Source: Phycisphaerales bacterium
Lineage (GTDB): Bacteria > Planctomycetota > Phycisphaerae > Phycisphaerales > JAGLTS01
Length of the DNA: 64,000 bases
NCBI GenBank assembly: GCA_023135165.1
Contig: JAGLTS010000011.1
Coordinates: 1-64,000 of the forward strand
Direction: 5' to 3'
Position 1 is the stretch's first letter. Each line of letters opens with the position of its first letter. The translations under genes were made by a program, and so were the position numbers. The notes under the pieces were generated by a model, which was not told where the DNA came from, made no database searches, and saw only the letters and a program-made list of their open reading frames with translations. Positions 57,117 through 64,000 of the stretch are shown here, one piece after another.

Positions 57117-57870
57117 CACAGCGCCGAGGCGATCCGCTGAGCCGGGCTTTCCCGGACTGCTCGCGCTCGCGTGGCTCGTGTACCTGCTCGCCGCAGCAGC
57201 CTTGACGCTTCTGTGGCGCCAGCCGCCGCACCCGGACGCTCTCTTCTTCGGATCGGCGATGCGGCGGATGATCGTGCTGATGACGGTCGGCCTGCTGATC
57301 CTTTGGCCGATGATTCGACTGAGTCAACCGCCCGGGCGGAGCACGACCGGTAGCCTGCTCATCGACATCATCATCATGTTCTCGATGATCCAGGTCGTCA
57401 TCTGGCCGATGCGGTTCGTCACGCGCTGGACCTCGCTTCAGATGGGGATGGTGGATGTGATGATCGCATCGTGGGCTGTGCTCATCTCAGGCATCGTGGC
57501 GGTGGGCGTCGCGCCTGCGTCCGGACGAGGACGTTGGCGCGCGATGACCGCATGCGTCCTGCTCATTTTCGCAGGACCGGGACTGGCCGCCGCTGTGGAA
57601 GGTGTTGGGGGTATGGGGGGCGCTGGGGGTGCTGGGGGTGTCCTGCCTCATCCGATCAGCGAGTGGCTCACATCCGCCTCCCCGCTCACGATGATCTTCA
57701 CAGCAACGGCGGACAACGGGCACATCGCGCTGCAAACCGTGCTCTGGACCTCCGGCGCTGCTGTCGCGGTCGGCGTCGTGCTCCACATCATCGCAACGGC
57801 CCGGCAGCGTCGCCAAGGCGATCGGGAGGTTGCTGGGCCGGTTCTGGATGTCGATGCGTCAGGCGACTAG
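57067..57870 (+). CDS. Hypothetical integral membrane protein
   Basis: A 267-residue protein with about six membrane helices (starting GLLALAWLVYLLAAAALTLL) and a glycine-rich linker GVGGMGGAGGAGGV near residues 178-191, encoded by four G-runs. ATG 57067 lies inside the 3' end of the ftsQ-like gene (50-nt overlap); a start further downstream cannot be excluded. I do not recognise the family. Its place behind the cell-wall cluster suggests an envelope role. Confidence 0.6.
   Translation: MSEPNSLKSTEPPSRSNTAPRRSAEPGFPGLLALAWLVYLLAAAALTLLWRQPPHPDALFFGSAMRRMIVLMTVGLLILWPMIRLSQPPGRSTTGSLLIDIIIMFSMIQVVIWPMRFVTRWTSLQMGMVDVMIASWAVLISGIVAVGVAPASGRGRWRAMTACVLLIFAGPGLAAAVEGVGGMGGAGGAGGVLPHPISEWLTSASPLTMIFTATADNGHIALQTVLWTSGAAVAVGVVLHIIATARQRRQGDREVAGPVLDVDASGD
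57607..57638 (+). other. G-quadruplex motif in coding sequence
   Basis: Four runs of five or six G residues (57607-57611, 57615-57620, 57625-57629, 57634-57638) with loops of 3-4 nt on the coding strand of the membrane protein gene. Could slow transcription or translation. Confidence 0.65.
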
Positions 57871-57873
57871 ACT
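57868..57873 (+). promoter_or_regulatory. -10 element TAGACT upstream of greA
   Basis: TAGACT lies just at the end of the preceding gene, 58 nt before the greA start; a hairpin and an AAGGAG ribosome binding site follow. Confidence 0.5.
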
Positions 57874-57882
57874 GGCGGATCG

Positions 57883-57906
57883 CCGCCGCCCGTTGCCGGG
57901 CGGCGG
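57883..57906 (+). terminator. Perfect 10-bp hairpin in the greA leader
   Basis: CCGCCGCCCG, loop TTGC, CGGGCGGCGG. It would end the upstream operon or act as a leader attenuator for greA. No T-run follows. Confidence 0.6.
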
Positions 57907-57931
57907 TCATGCACATGCACAAGGAGACGAA

Positions 57932-58396
57932 ATGGACTTCCTCACCGCGGAGGAGAAACAGCGCCTCGAGGAACGCCTAGCGGCGCTGATCGCCAAACGC
58001 CCGGAGATCTCCCGGCGAATCGGGGAGGCTGCGGCGCTCGGCGACCTGAGCGAGAACGCCGAGTACCACGCCGCCCGCGAAGATCAAGGCCTCATGGAGG
58101 CTGAGATCCGCCGGATCGAAGAGCGCATCAAGACCGCCATCGTCGCCGACAAGATGGAAATGCCCGCCGACGTCGTCTTCATCGGCGCGACGGTTCGCCT
58201 GCGAGAGATCGAGACCGGTGATGAAGATGTCTACAAGCTCGTTGGTGAGGCGACGGGCAACTTCTCGCTCGACTACTTCGAGGTGACGGGCGGGTCGCCG
58301 ATGGGTGAAGCGCTCATGAAAGCGCGCGTCGGCGAGACGATCCGCGTCGATACGCCCAAAGGCGCTAAGCGATTCGAGATTCTCGAACTGCTCTGA
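57932..58396 (+). CDS. greA: Transcription elongation factor GreA
   Basis: A 154-residue protein that rescues backtracked RNA polymerase by stimulating transcript cleavage. The N-terminal coiled coil includes GDLSENAEYHAAREDQGLME with the acidic tip, and the C-terminal globular domain has DEDVYKLVGEATGNF and GSPMGEALMKARVGE. Start at ATG 57932 after AAGGAGACGA; the frame upstream to 57830 is not needed. A strong hairpin in its leader is noteworthy because greA in E. coli also has a regulated leader. Confidence 0.96.
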   Translation: MDFLTAEEKQRLEERLAALIAKRPEISRRIGEAAALGDLSENAEYHAAREDQGLMEAEIRRIEERIKTAIVADKMEMPADVVFIGATVRLREIETGDEDVYKLVGEATGNFSLDYFEVTGGSPMGEALMKARVGETIRVDTPKGAKRFEILELL

Positions 58397-58403
58397 ACTC
58401 AAC

Positions 58404-58433
58404 CGCAACGCGCAGGCGAGCGCGTCAGTTGCG
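58404..58433. terminator. Imperfect terminator hairpin between greA and the amylase gene
   Basis: CGCAAC (58404-58409) pairs with GTTGCG (58428-58433), with an inner GCGC/GCGC pairing and a small bulge. It overlaps the last codons of the convergent amylase gene. Confidence 0.45.
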
Positions 58434-61400
58434 GATCATGCGCCAGACGCCCGAATTCAGTGAGCCGAGATCGCCGTCGTTGTCGACATGGACGGGTTCA
58501 AGCGATGCGGGCAAGCCGAGGAGCACCGCTGCATCGACGTGATATGGTCTGTCACCCGCGTTGAGGACGACCAGCAGCACGTCCTCATTGAGTTGACGTG
58601 TGAAGGCAAAGACGCGAGGCAAACCCGTGTCCACATGCGTCAGCCGACCGTAGCGCAGCGCCGGTTCGCCGGTGCGCAGGCCGAACCACGTCTGGTAGTA
58701 CGCAAGCAGATCGGGCAGGATGCGCTCGTCGGACGAATCAAACGGCATGAGATCAGGCCACGTCATCGGTTTGCGGTTGGCGGGGTCATCCGCGCCCCAC
58801 ATGCCATACTCTTCGCCGAAGTAGATCATCGGCGCGCCGAGGTACATCGCCTGGAATGCAACGGCGACGCGACTCAGCTCGAAACAACGGTCGCTCGGCC
58901 GCGAACCGTTGTAGTTCGGCCCGTTGTCCTGGGGGCGGTTCGCAGCATCGAACTCCCTGCCTGGGTTGAAGAGCTGGCTGGCGAGGCGATCCGTGTCGTG
59001 CGAGTTGTACAGGTTCTGCTGAATCAGTTGCGTGGCGGGCGGATCATCATCGAACGCGCGATCGAGCCGATCGGAAAGCTGGTGCGCGGTCATGCCCGGG
59101 CGAACGGCGAGCCAATCGACGACGGCGCTGCCGAACGGGTAATGCATCTGCGCATCGAACATATCTCCACTCAGCCAGGGCGTCGCGTCGTACCAGATCT
59201 CAGCCGTGATATACGCATCGGGATTGACCGACTTGACGACGCGCCGCCACTCGATCCAGAACTGGTCGCCGATCATGCTTGGCACATCGAGGCGCCAGCC
59301 GTCGATGCCGTCGGACGGGTCGCCGTCGCCGTTGGGATCGTGCCAGCGTCTGGTGATGTCGAAGACGTGCTGCTTGACCTGCTCCACGAGGTTGCCTTCG
59401 GGCGTCTCTCGCAGATCGGGGAGCCAGCCGCTCGCGCCGTCCCACGCCGCCCATGACCGCAACGAGCCGTCATCGCCGAACTCAGCGACGAACCAGTCGG
59501 CGTACGGCGAGTCCGTACCGTTCGCTTGAACGTCGCGGAATGCGAAGAACTCGCGTCCCACGTGATTGAAGACGCCGTCGACGATGACATGGATGCCCCG
59601 CTCCTTGCATGCGGGCAGAAACACGTCGATGAAGTACCGGTCCGCAGCGGTGAACCCCCACGTCTTGGGATCAAGCGTCTCCTTCGCACGGATCGCCGCA
59701 TCGCCCTCTGGGTCCCAAGGCCCAAAGTGCGGGTCGATGTGCCGATAGTCGGCTGTGTCGTACTTGTGCAGTGATGGCGCATCGAAGACGGGGTTGAAGT
59801 AGATCGCGGTGACGCCGAGCGAAACCAGGTGATCGAGGTGCTCCAGAACGCCCTGCAAGTCGCCGCCGTAGCGCCGGTCCCAGATCACGTTGTAGAGCCG
59901 ATCGCGCCCCGGCCCATCCTGCGGGCCGCGACCGACGACTTGACGGTCCCACAAGTCCGGATCATCACCGAAGTGGCGTACGCGCTCCTGCCAGGCGACG
60001 AATTCCTCATCCGGAACAGCGCGGTGGTCGCTGCCCCACGGCTTGAAATACACCCCGATTCCTGATGGATCGTTTTCCGAATCACCGTTGGCGAACCGCT
60101 CCGGGAAGATCTGATACCACGTCGCGCCCTTCGCCCAATCAGGCGTCTCGATGAATGGAACAAGCTGAACGTCATACCGGTTGCGAGCAGTCGAGCCGTC
60201 CGCACCGGTGACTTGGAGTTCGTAACGAGTCAAAGCAGGCTCGAACATGACGCGCGCCGTCCAGCGCGTACCCCCCCGCCACTGCTCCGGAGTGAGCGGA
60301 ACGCGCCGCCCGGGGCCGTCGCTGTTGCCGAGCACAGCCGTGATGGCGGTAACATCATCGTCAGCCGTCGTGAACGCATGCAGGTCGACGATCGGCGGAT
60401 CCTCCGCAATAGCTTCGAGATGATCGCGCCGCCTCGGATCGTGCAGCACAGGCACCCCGATCTCACGAATGACCAGGCGACCGTGCTCATCCGTGTTGGT
60501 CACGAACCGCCCCGGCCGAACGTCGATCCGCTCCAGCCGGGGATCGTAGAACACAGCGAACTGCTCGCCATCCGCCACGGGGTAGGCAAGCCGCCCGATC
60601 TTCTCAAAACACTGGTCACGGACATTGAAGGCGTGCCGCGGACCGTCAAGCGGGTCGGTGACTGCCGCATGCGTTCCGTCAGGCGTGAGCTCCATGGGAA
60701 TCACGCTGCTCGCGTCGTAGTCGATCATCAGTTGAAACGACCGCTCGACTTGCAGGCGAATCGTGGTCGGCTCGGGCCAATCGCCGTCGAAAACGGTGAC
60801 CGCAAGGTCGAACCCGCCGGGCCACTGCGTGGTGATGAGCCACTGCATAGGTTCCGGGCCGGGTTTGATCGTGATCGTGTTGGGACCTGTGACGCGGCTC
60901 TTGGTGATGGTGTGTCCCAGCCGAGGGATGGACCGGGCGAGATCCACGAGGATGGGTCGTCCCGCCAGTTGCGGTGTGGCGTACTGCACGATGGGCACCG
61001 CATGATCGACCGGCGCTGTTTCGCAAGTCCACCGCCGACGCCGGGGATCCAGCGTGATCCGCAACGGCAACGGATGATCGACGATGAGCGGAATATTCGT
61101 GCCCGGCTGGATGAGTCGAGAAGGATCGCCGCCGACCGCGCCGGCGTGCCCCTGATCCCACGCGCCATTGCGGACGAACTTGAACTCATATCGGCCGGCG
61201 TCGAAGAGGCGTTGCAGGCTCAGCGTCCCGTCATCGTTGGGAATAAGCCGGTACGCATCATCGCTCGTATTCCAGTTGTTGAACGTGCCCGCCATGCGCC
61301 ACACGCCGTCCGTGGGAAGCGGGCCGACCGTGTCCATGTCCTGACCGCACGATATCGACGCCGTCATCGCAATCAGAAACAGTAACAACACAGGCTGGCG

Positions 61401-61448
61401 CCATCGTGGGGCGGCGAACGGGAAGCATCGGCATCGCAAGTTGTTCAT
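58425..61448 (-). CDS. Exported GH13 alpha-amylase family glycosidase
   Basis: A 1007-residue protein exported by a signal ending ASISCGQ (possible lipobox Cys about 34). A CBM48/CBM20-like starch-binding module comes first (WRMAGTFNNWNTSDD through AGRYEFKFVRNG), then linker beta-domains, a second N-terminal neopullulanase-like module and the TIM barrel (from about 440). Catalytic residues: Asp721 in GIDGWRLDVP, Glu750 in ITAEIWYD, and the Asp of NSHDTDRL. VDGVFNHVG is conserved region I. The layout fits cyclomaltodextrinase/neopullulanase-type enzymes acting on alpha-glucans. I start at ATG 61448, 38 nt after the LacI-type gene, so the two form an operon. Confidence 0.88.
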   Translation of the reverse strand: MNNLRCRCFPFAAPRWRQPVLLLFLIAMTASISCGQDMDTVGPLPTDGVWRMAGTFNNWNTSDDAYRLIPNDDGTLSLQRLFDAGRYEFKFVRNGAWDQGHAGAVGGDPSRLIQPGTNIPLIVDHPLPLRITLDPRRRRWTCETAPVDHAVPIVQYATPQLAGRPILVDLARSIPRLGHTITKSRVTGPNTITIKPGPEPMQWLITTQWPGGFDLAVTVFDGDWPEPTTIRLQVERSFQLMIDYDASSVIPMELTPDGTHAAVTDPLDGPRHAFNVRDQCFEKIGRLAYPVADGEQFAVFYDPRLERIDVRPGRFVTNTDEHGRLVIREIGVPVLHDPRRRDHLEAIAEDPPIVDLHAFTTADDDVTAITAVLGNSDGPGRRVPLTPEQWRGGTRWTARVMFEPALTRYELQVTGADGSTARNRYDVQLVPFIETPDWAKGATWYQIFPERFANGDSENDPSGIGVYFKPWGSDHRAVPDEEFVAWQERVRHFGDDPDLWDRQVVGRGPQDGPGRDRLYNVIWDRRYGGDLQGVLEHLDHLVSLGVTAIYFNPVFDAPSLHKYDTADYRHIDPHFGPWDPEGDAAIRAKETLDPKTWGFTAADRYFIDVFLPACKERGIHVIVDGVFNHVGREFFAFRDVQANGTDSPYADWFVAEFGDDGSLRSWAAWDGASGWLPDLRETPEGNLVEQVKQHVFDITRRWHDPNGDGDPSDGIDGWRLDVPSMIGDQFWIEWRRVVKSVNPDAYITAEIWYDATPWLSGDMFDAQMHYPFGSAVVDWLAVRPGMTAHQLSDRLDRAFDDDPPATQLIQQNLYNSHDTDRLASQLFNPGREFDAANRPQDNGPNYNGSRPSDRCFELSRVAVAFQAMYLGAPMIYFGEEYGMWGADDPANRKPMTWPDLMPFDSSDERILPDLLAYYQTWFGLRTGEPALRYGRLTHVDTGLPRVFAFTRQLNEDVLLVVLNAGDRPYHVDAAVLLGLPASLEPVHVDNDGDLGSLNSGVWRMIRN

Positions 61449-61486
61449 CGCGCGGTCCATCCATCCCGTGCAGCGGTCGGCCGCCG

Positions 61487-62587
61487 TCACACGCGGTCGC
61501 CGACCGCCGGCTCGCAGCAAGATCCACGCGCGATCAGCGAGACCGGAAGCCGCGGGCAACGCGACTCCGGATGACCGTTGTGTCCGTCGTCGGACGATTG
61601 CTCATCCGCGGCGCGGCGCCTGCACCGGACAGGATCGACCAGATCGATCATCGTCCTGCACGCGAGCGTTCCAAGCTGATAGAAATTCATGTGAATGGTC
61701 GTGAGCGGTGGGTCGGCCATCTGCGCCGCTGGTATGTTGTCGCAGCCGACGATCGCGATGTCTTCGCCCGGCGTTCGCCCCACCCGACGGCAGGCGTGGT
61801 ACGCACCGAGCGCCATTTTGTCATTGCCGCAGAACACCGCAGTCAACTCGCTATCCCGCGTGAGCAGTTCCTGCATCGCCAACTCACCCATCTCCACTGT
61901 GAACTGCCCATCGACGATCAGCCGATCCGGCAACTCGACGCCATGCTCAGCGAGACGGTCGACGAAAGCGGCGGTGACTTGCTCGGCGGTCAGCACCTGG
62001 GCGGCGGGGCCGCTGATGTGCCCGACCCGGCGATGCCCAAGCTCCACGAGGTGGTCAGCGGCAAGCCGACCGGCCACGGCGTAGTCACACAGCACGGTTC
62101 GCAGCTTCCACTGCTGGAAGTGGTTGTTGACGACGATGAAGGGCTTGTCGCTGCCGTCGAACTCAGCGAGGAAGCGGTGCTCTTCGGTGGCCCCGATGAA
62201 GAGAATGCCATCCACGGAACACTCTTCGATGAGGATGTCGTATTGCTTGCGACGGATGAAGTCGCGCCTGGCGACTTCGAGCATGATGCGATAGTCGTGG
62301 TCGGCTGCGTAGTCGTAGATCCCGGAGATGATCTCCCCGAAGTAGGGGTCGGCGAAGGCGTGCTGGAGCGCGGGGATCAGGACGGCGAGCGTCCGAGAAC
62401 GGTTGTTCGGCAAGCCTCGTGCAAGCCTTGACGGCCGGTACTGGAGCTTCTCGATGGCGCTGAGGACGCGCTGGCGAGTGGAATCGGAGATTCGCTCATC
62501 GCCCTTGTTGAGGATGAGGGAAACGGTTGTCAGGCTGACGCCGGACTCCCTGGCGACATCACGGATTGAGGCACGTCCCTTGCTCAT
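61487..62587 (-). CDS. LacI family transcriptional regulator
   Basis: A 366-residue repressor. The N-terminal HTH and hinge (SIRDVARESGVSLTTVSLIL, then RLARGLPNNRSRT) precede a periplasmic-binding-protein-like sugar domain (LIPALQHAFADPYFGEIISG, FCGNDKMALGAYHA, IVGCDNIPAAQMADPPLTTI). A C-terminal tail of about 45 residues is rich in Arg, Asp and Cys and is not part of the usual family. AAGGAGG precedes the ATG. It is followed by the amylase gene and has a candidate operator in its own leader (62611-62627), matched at 62799-62815. Confidence 0.93.
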   Translation of the reverse strand: MSKGRASIRDVARESGVSLTTVSLILNKGDERISDSTRQRVLSAIEKLQYRPSRLARGLPNNRSRTLAVLIPALQHAFADPYFGEIISGIYDYAADHDYRIMLEVARRDFIRRKQYDILIEECSVDGILFIGATEEHRFLAEFDGSDKPFIVVNNHFQQWKLRTVLCDYAVAGRLAADHLVELGHRRVGHISGPAAQVLTAEQVTAAFVDRLAEHGVELPDRLIVDGQFTVEMGELAMQELLTRDSELTAVFCGNDKMALGAYHACRRVGRTPGEDIAIVGCDNIPAAQMADPPLTTIHMNFYQLGTLACRTMIDLVDPVRCRRRAADEQSSDDGHNGHPESRCPRLPVSLIARGSCCEPAVGDRV

Positions 62588-62610
62588 GGTCCTCCTTCGT
62601 AAACAAGGCT

Positions 62611-62627
62611 CTAGTAAAACACTTTAG
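62611..62627. promoter_or_regulatory. LacI-type operator, copy 1 (autoregulatory)
   Basis: CTAGTAAAACACTTTAG lies between the LacI-type gene and its upstream region, 24 nt before its start codon. It matches 62799-62815 at 15 of 17 positions. The TAAA/TTTA arms give partial dyad symmetry as in LacI/GalR sites. Confidence 0.75.
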
Positions 62628-62762
62628 CACCGGCTGGGCGTCGCGGTAGCGAAAGACGCGGAATTTCTCGCGACAGCCGGGCCGGCCGGCGTCACAGGAA
62701 ACAAGACCGGCGGGTCATGGCATAGAATTGTGCGTTTCGGCGCGTGATTCCGCAAAAATCGC

Positions 62763-62790
62763 TTGCCGACGGTCACACCCGGGCTAGGAT
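62763..62790 (+). promoter_or_regulatory. Promoter TTGCCG-N16-TAGGAT for the PEP-CTERM gene
   Basis: TTGCCG (62763-62768) and TAGGAT (62785-62790). The operator at 62799-62815 begins 9 nt after the -10, where a bound repressor would block transcription. Confidence 0.55.
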
Positions 62791-62798
62791 GAAGGGGT

Positions 62799-62815
62799 CT
62801 GGTAAAACAGTTTAG
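62799..62815. promoter_or_regulatory. LacI-type operator, copy 2
   Basis: CTGGTAAAACAGTTTAG, nearly identical to 62611-62627. It follows the -10 of the PEP-CTERM gene promoter, predicting repression of that gene by the same regulator. Confidence 0.75.
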
Positions 62816-62946
62816 TAGTCCTGGTTGTCGCCATCCCCGCCGTGCACACGAGTCGCGTCGTTCGCATGTCAGGCTCGGCAGTCTGGGGCTCTGTACACAT
62901 CGCGCACGGATCGTGTCGATCCTGCGAAAACAGGAGGGAAGCTCCC

Positions 62947-63930
62947 ATGAGAGTTATGATTGCATCGGCTGTCGGTCTGGTTGCCTTGGCGGGGACCGCC
63001 TTCGGCGCCACGGTCGACGGCATCGTCACGACCGGCGAATACGGCGCGCCGCTCGCCATCCAGGATACGCCCACCGGCTTCGGCGACAACTACAGCGAAC
63101 TCGACGTCGCCTACGCCAACATGCTGGCCGGCGGTGACCTCGAAATGGCCTTCACCGGCAATCTGGAAGGCAACGGCAACGGCTTTGTGCTCTTCTTTGA
63201 CACACGGGCGGGCGGCGCTGTGGACACTGTTCTCGGCGACGGGTACGGCCTGCTCGGCGAATTCGGCGGCGCTCGCGTCGACGACTGGGGCGGCGACATC
63301 GACGGCGACTGGGGCGTCACGGTTCCGCCCGGCGGACCCAGCATCCTTGATCCCGGCTTCAACCCCGACTTCGCCATTGAGATCAACACCAACGGGTTCG
63401 ACTACTGGACCAACATCATCGACATGACCGTGCCCAACGACCCGGGTCAGGCCAACCGTGACGTCTACCTCGGCTCGAATACCGTCGGCGGCGGCGGCGC
63501 CACACACACCTACTGGCGCGACGGCGGCACAACCAACGCCGGCGACATCACCCACGCCTTTGACAATTCCAACACGGCCGGCGTCTGGGGCTATAACTGG
63601 GACAACCCGCCGGGCGATCTGGGCGATCCGCTCAGCGCCATCACCGGCTTCGAGTTCCTCTTCTCCGCTGAGTTCCTCAACGCCGACCCCGGCCATGAGA
63701 TCAAGCTGCTCCCGTTCGTCACAAGCGGTGGTGGCGACTACCTCTCCAACCAGTTCCTGCCCGGTTTGGGCGGTGCTGAGAACCCCGGAGGCGCGGGCGG
63801 CGTCGGCGGCGACCCACTGTTTGACGCACACTACTTCGACGGCGATCAGTTCCTCGTCATCCCGACACCCGGGACGATGGCGCTTGTGAGCCTCGGCGGC
63901 CTTGTCGCCCTGAAGCGACGACGCAGCTGA
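62947..63930 (+). CDS. PEP-CTERM surface protein
   Basis: A 327-residue exported protein. Signal peptide about 1-20 (MIASAVGLVALAGTAFGA). The body is Gly/Asp/Asn-rich with a beta-type pattern (EMAFTGNLEGNGNGFVLFFD, FAIEINTNGFDYW), resembling carbohydrate- or surface-associated beta-sandwich domains. The C-terminus IPTPGTMALVSLGGLVALKR plus RR is a PEP-CTERM signal: motif, membrane helix, basic tail, recognised by an exosortase. GGAGGGAAGC precedes the ATG at 62947. The operator in its leader ties it to the LacI/amylase operon, so an alpha-glucan-related surface role is inferred. A hairpin terminator follows. Confidence 0.9.
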   Translation: MRVMIASAVGLVALAGTAFGATVDGIVTTGEYGAPLAIQDTPTGFGDNYSELDVAYANMLAGGDLEMAFTGNLEGNGNGFVLFFDTRAGGAVDTVLGDGYGLLGEFGGARVDDWGGDIDGDWGVTVPPGGPSILDPGFNPDFAIEINTNGFDYWTNIIDMTVPNDPGQANRDVYLGSNTVGGGGATHTYWRDGGTTNAGDITHAFDNSNTAGVWGYNWDNPPGDLGDPLSAITGFEFLFSAEFLNADPGHEIKLLPFVTSGGGDYLSNQFLPGLGGAENPGGAGGVGGDPLFDAHYFDGDQFLVIPTPGTMALVSLGGLVALKRRRS

Positions 63931-63963
63931 CCCGCTCGTTCTCCTAGCGCGAAGGACACCATC

Positions 63964-63996
63964 GGGCCGGGTGGGCAAATGTCCACTCGGCCCTTT
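63964..63996 (+). terminator. Terminator after the PEP-CTERM gene
   Basis: GGGCCGGGTGGGC and GTCCACTCGGCCC form a 13-bp stem with two G-U wobbles and an AAAT loop, followed by TTT. Confidence 0.75.
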
Positions 63997-64000
63997 CACC

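Larger units (their letters stand above)
62588..62946. other. Divergent regulatory region, 359 bp
   Basis: Lies between the LacI-type regulator (minus) and the PEP-CTERM gene (plus). Contains two near-identical operators and a plus-strand promoter. The 62640-62760 stretch shows nothing else I can name. Confidence 0.6.

Noticed and set aside
60213-61385. 390-codon plus-strand frame opposite the amylase gene
   Set aside because: Antisense shadow; it lacks hydrophobic cores and has an Arg/Asp/His-rich composition typical of such frames.
62869-63999. 376-codon minus-strand frame opposite the PEP-CTERM gene
   Set aside because: The plus-strand product has a signal peptide and PEP-CTERM sorting signal, so the opposite frame is a shadow.

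Overview
This is a GC-rich 64 kb chromosomal window that looks like a member of the Planctomycetota, most likely the class Phycisphaerae. Pointers to that lineage are a 1348-residue SecA with several large insertions, a PEP-CTERM surface protein, a secreted beta-helix protein ending in a dockerin-like EF-hand pair, a lysine-rich histone H1-like tail fused to a DksA-like domain, futalosine-route menaquinone synthesis (mqnA), and a mur/ddl/ftsQ-like cell-wall cluster that is not followed by ftsA or ftsZ. The taxon is inferred from gene content and was not tested by phylogeny. I found no rRNA, tRNA, CRISPR array, transposase or integrase; the window reads as ordinary chromosome carrying several families of short dispersed repeats.

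Layout. 0-4.6 kb: a sulfotransferase diverges from alaS, which is followed by an AIM24-family gene. 4.6-7.2 kb: an ECF sigma factor translationally coupled to a DUF4349 membrane protein, boxed between two copies of the 3' end of a NeuD-like acetyltransferase gene plus its downstream repeats. 7.4-9.9 kb: mqnA, then a 551-residue protein that I read as a degenerate sigma-70-like factor with three extra helix-turn-helix regions. 10-14 kb: a small coiled-coil protein, a DUF3553 protein, accA, the H1/DksA-like fusion and lspA. 14-18 kb: a broken signal-peptide ORF and a 1174-residue secreted protein, then a tract of helically phased A-runs. 18.5-20.4 kb: a BlaI/M56-peptidase pair with a nested dyad operator. 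20.4-25.5 kb: rpsR behind a roughly 310-nt structured leader, then a lipid-type acyltransferase, a response regulator, two unknown proteins, an acyl-AMP ligase and a CYTH phosphatase. 25.5-27.8 kb: tandem transglutaminase-fold paralogues lacking the usual catalytic histidine.

28-40 kb: an NfeD-like/flotillin pair, PolX, a POT-family transporter, an AlaT-like aminotransferase, a secreted unknown coupled to trxB, a PAP-type phosphatase, and a zinc-ribbon membrane protein flanked by 48-bp repeats. 40.5-52.5 kb: secA, a lipoprotein, and several membrane proteins (DUF456, DUF2339, CD225, DUF2752). 52.6-58.4 kb: murC-murB-ddl-ftsQ-like, a membrane protein and greA. 58.4-64 kb: a secreted GH13 amylase, its LacI-type regulator, and a PEP-CTERM protein whose promoter carries nearly the same operator as the regulator's own leader, which suggests one small sugar-responsive regulon.

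Cross-cutting signals: several genes have a -10 hexamer only 6-9 nt before the start codon, suggesting leaderless mRNAs. Three independent repeat families sit immediately after stop codons, and two of them carry the last codons of a gene with them.
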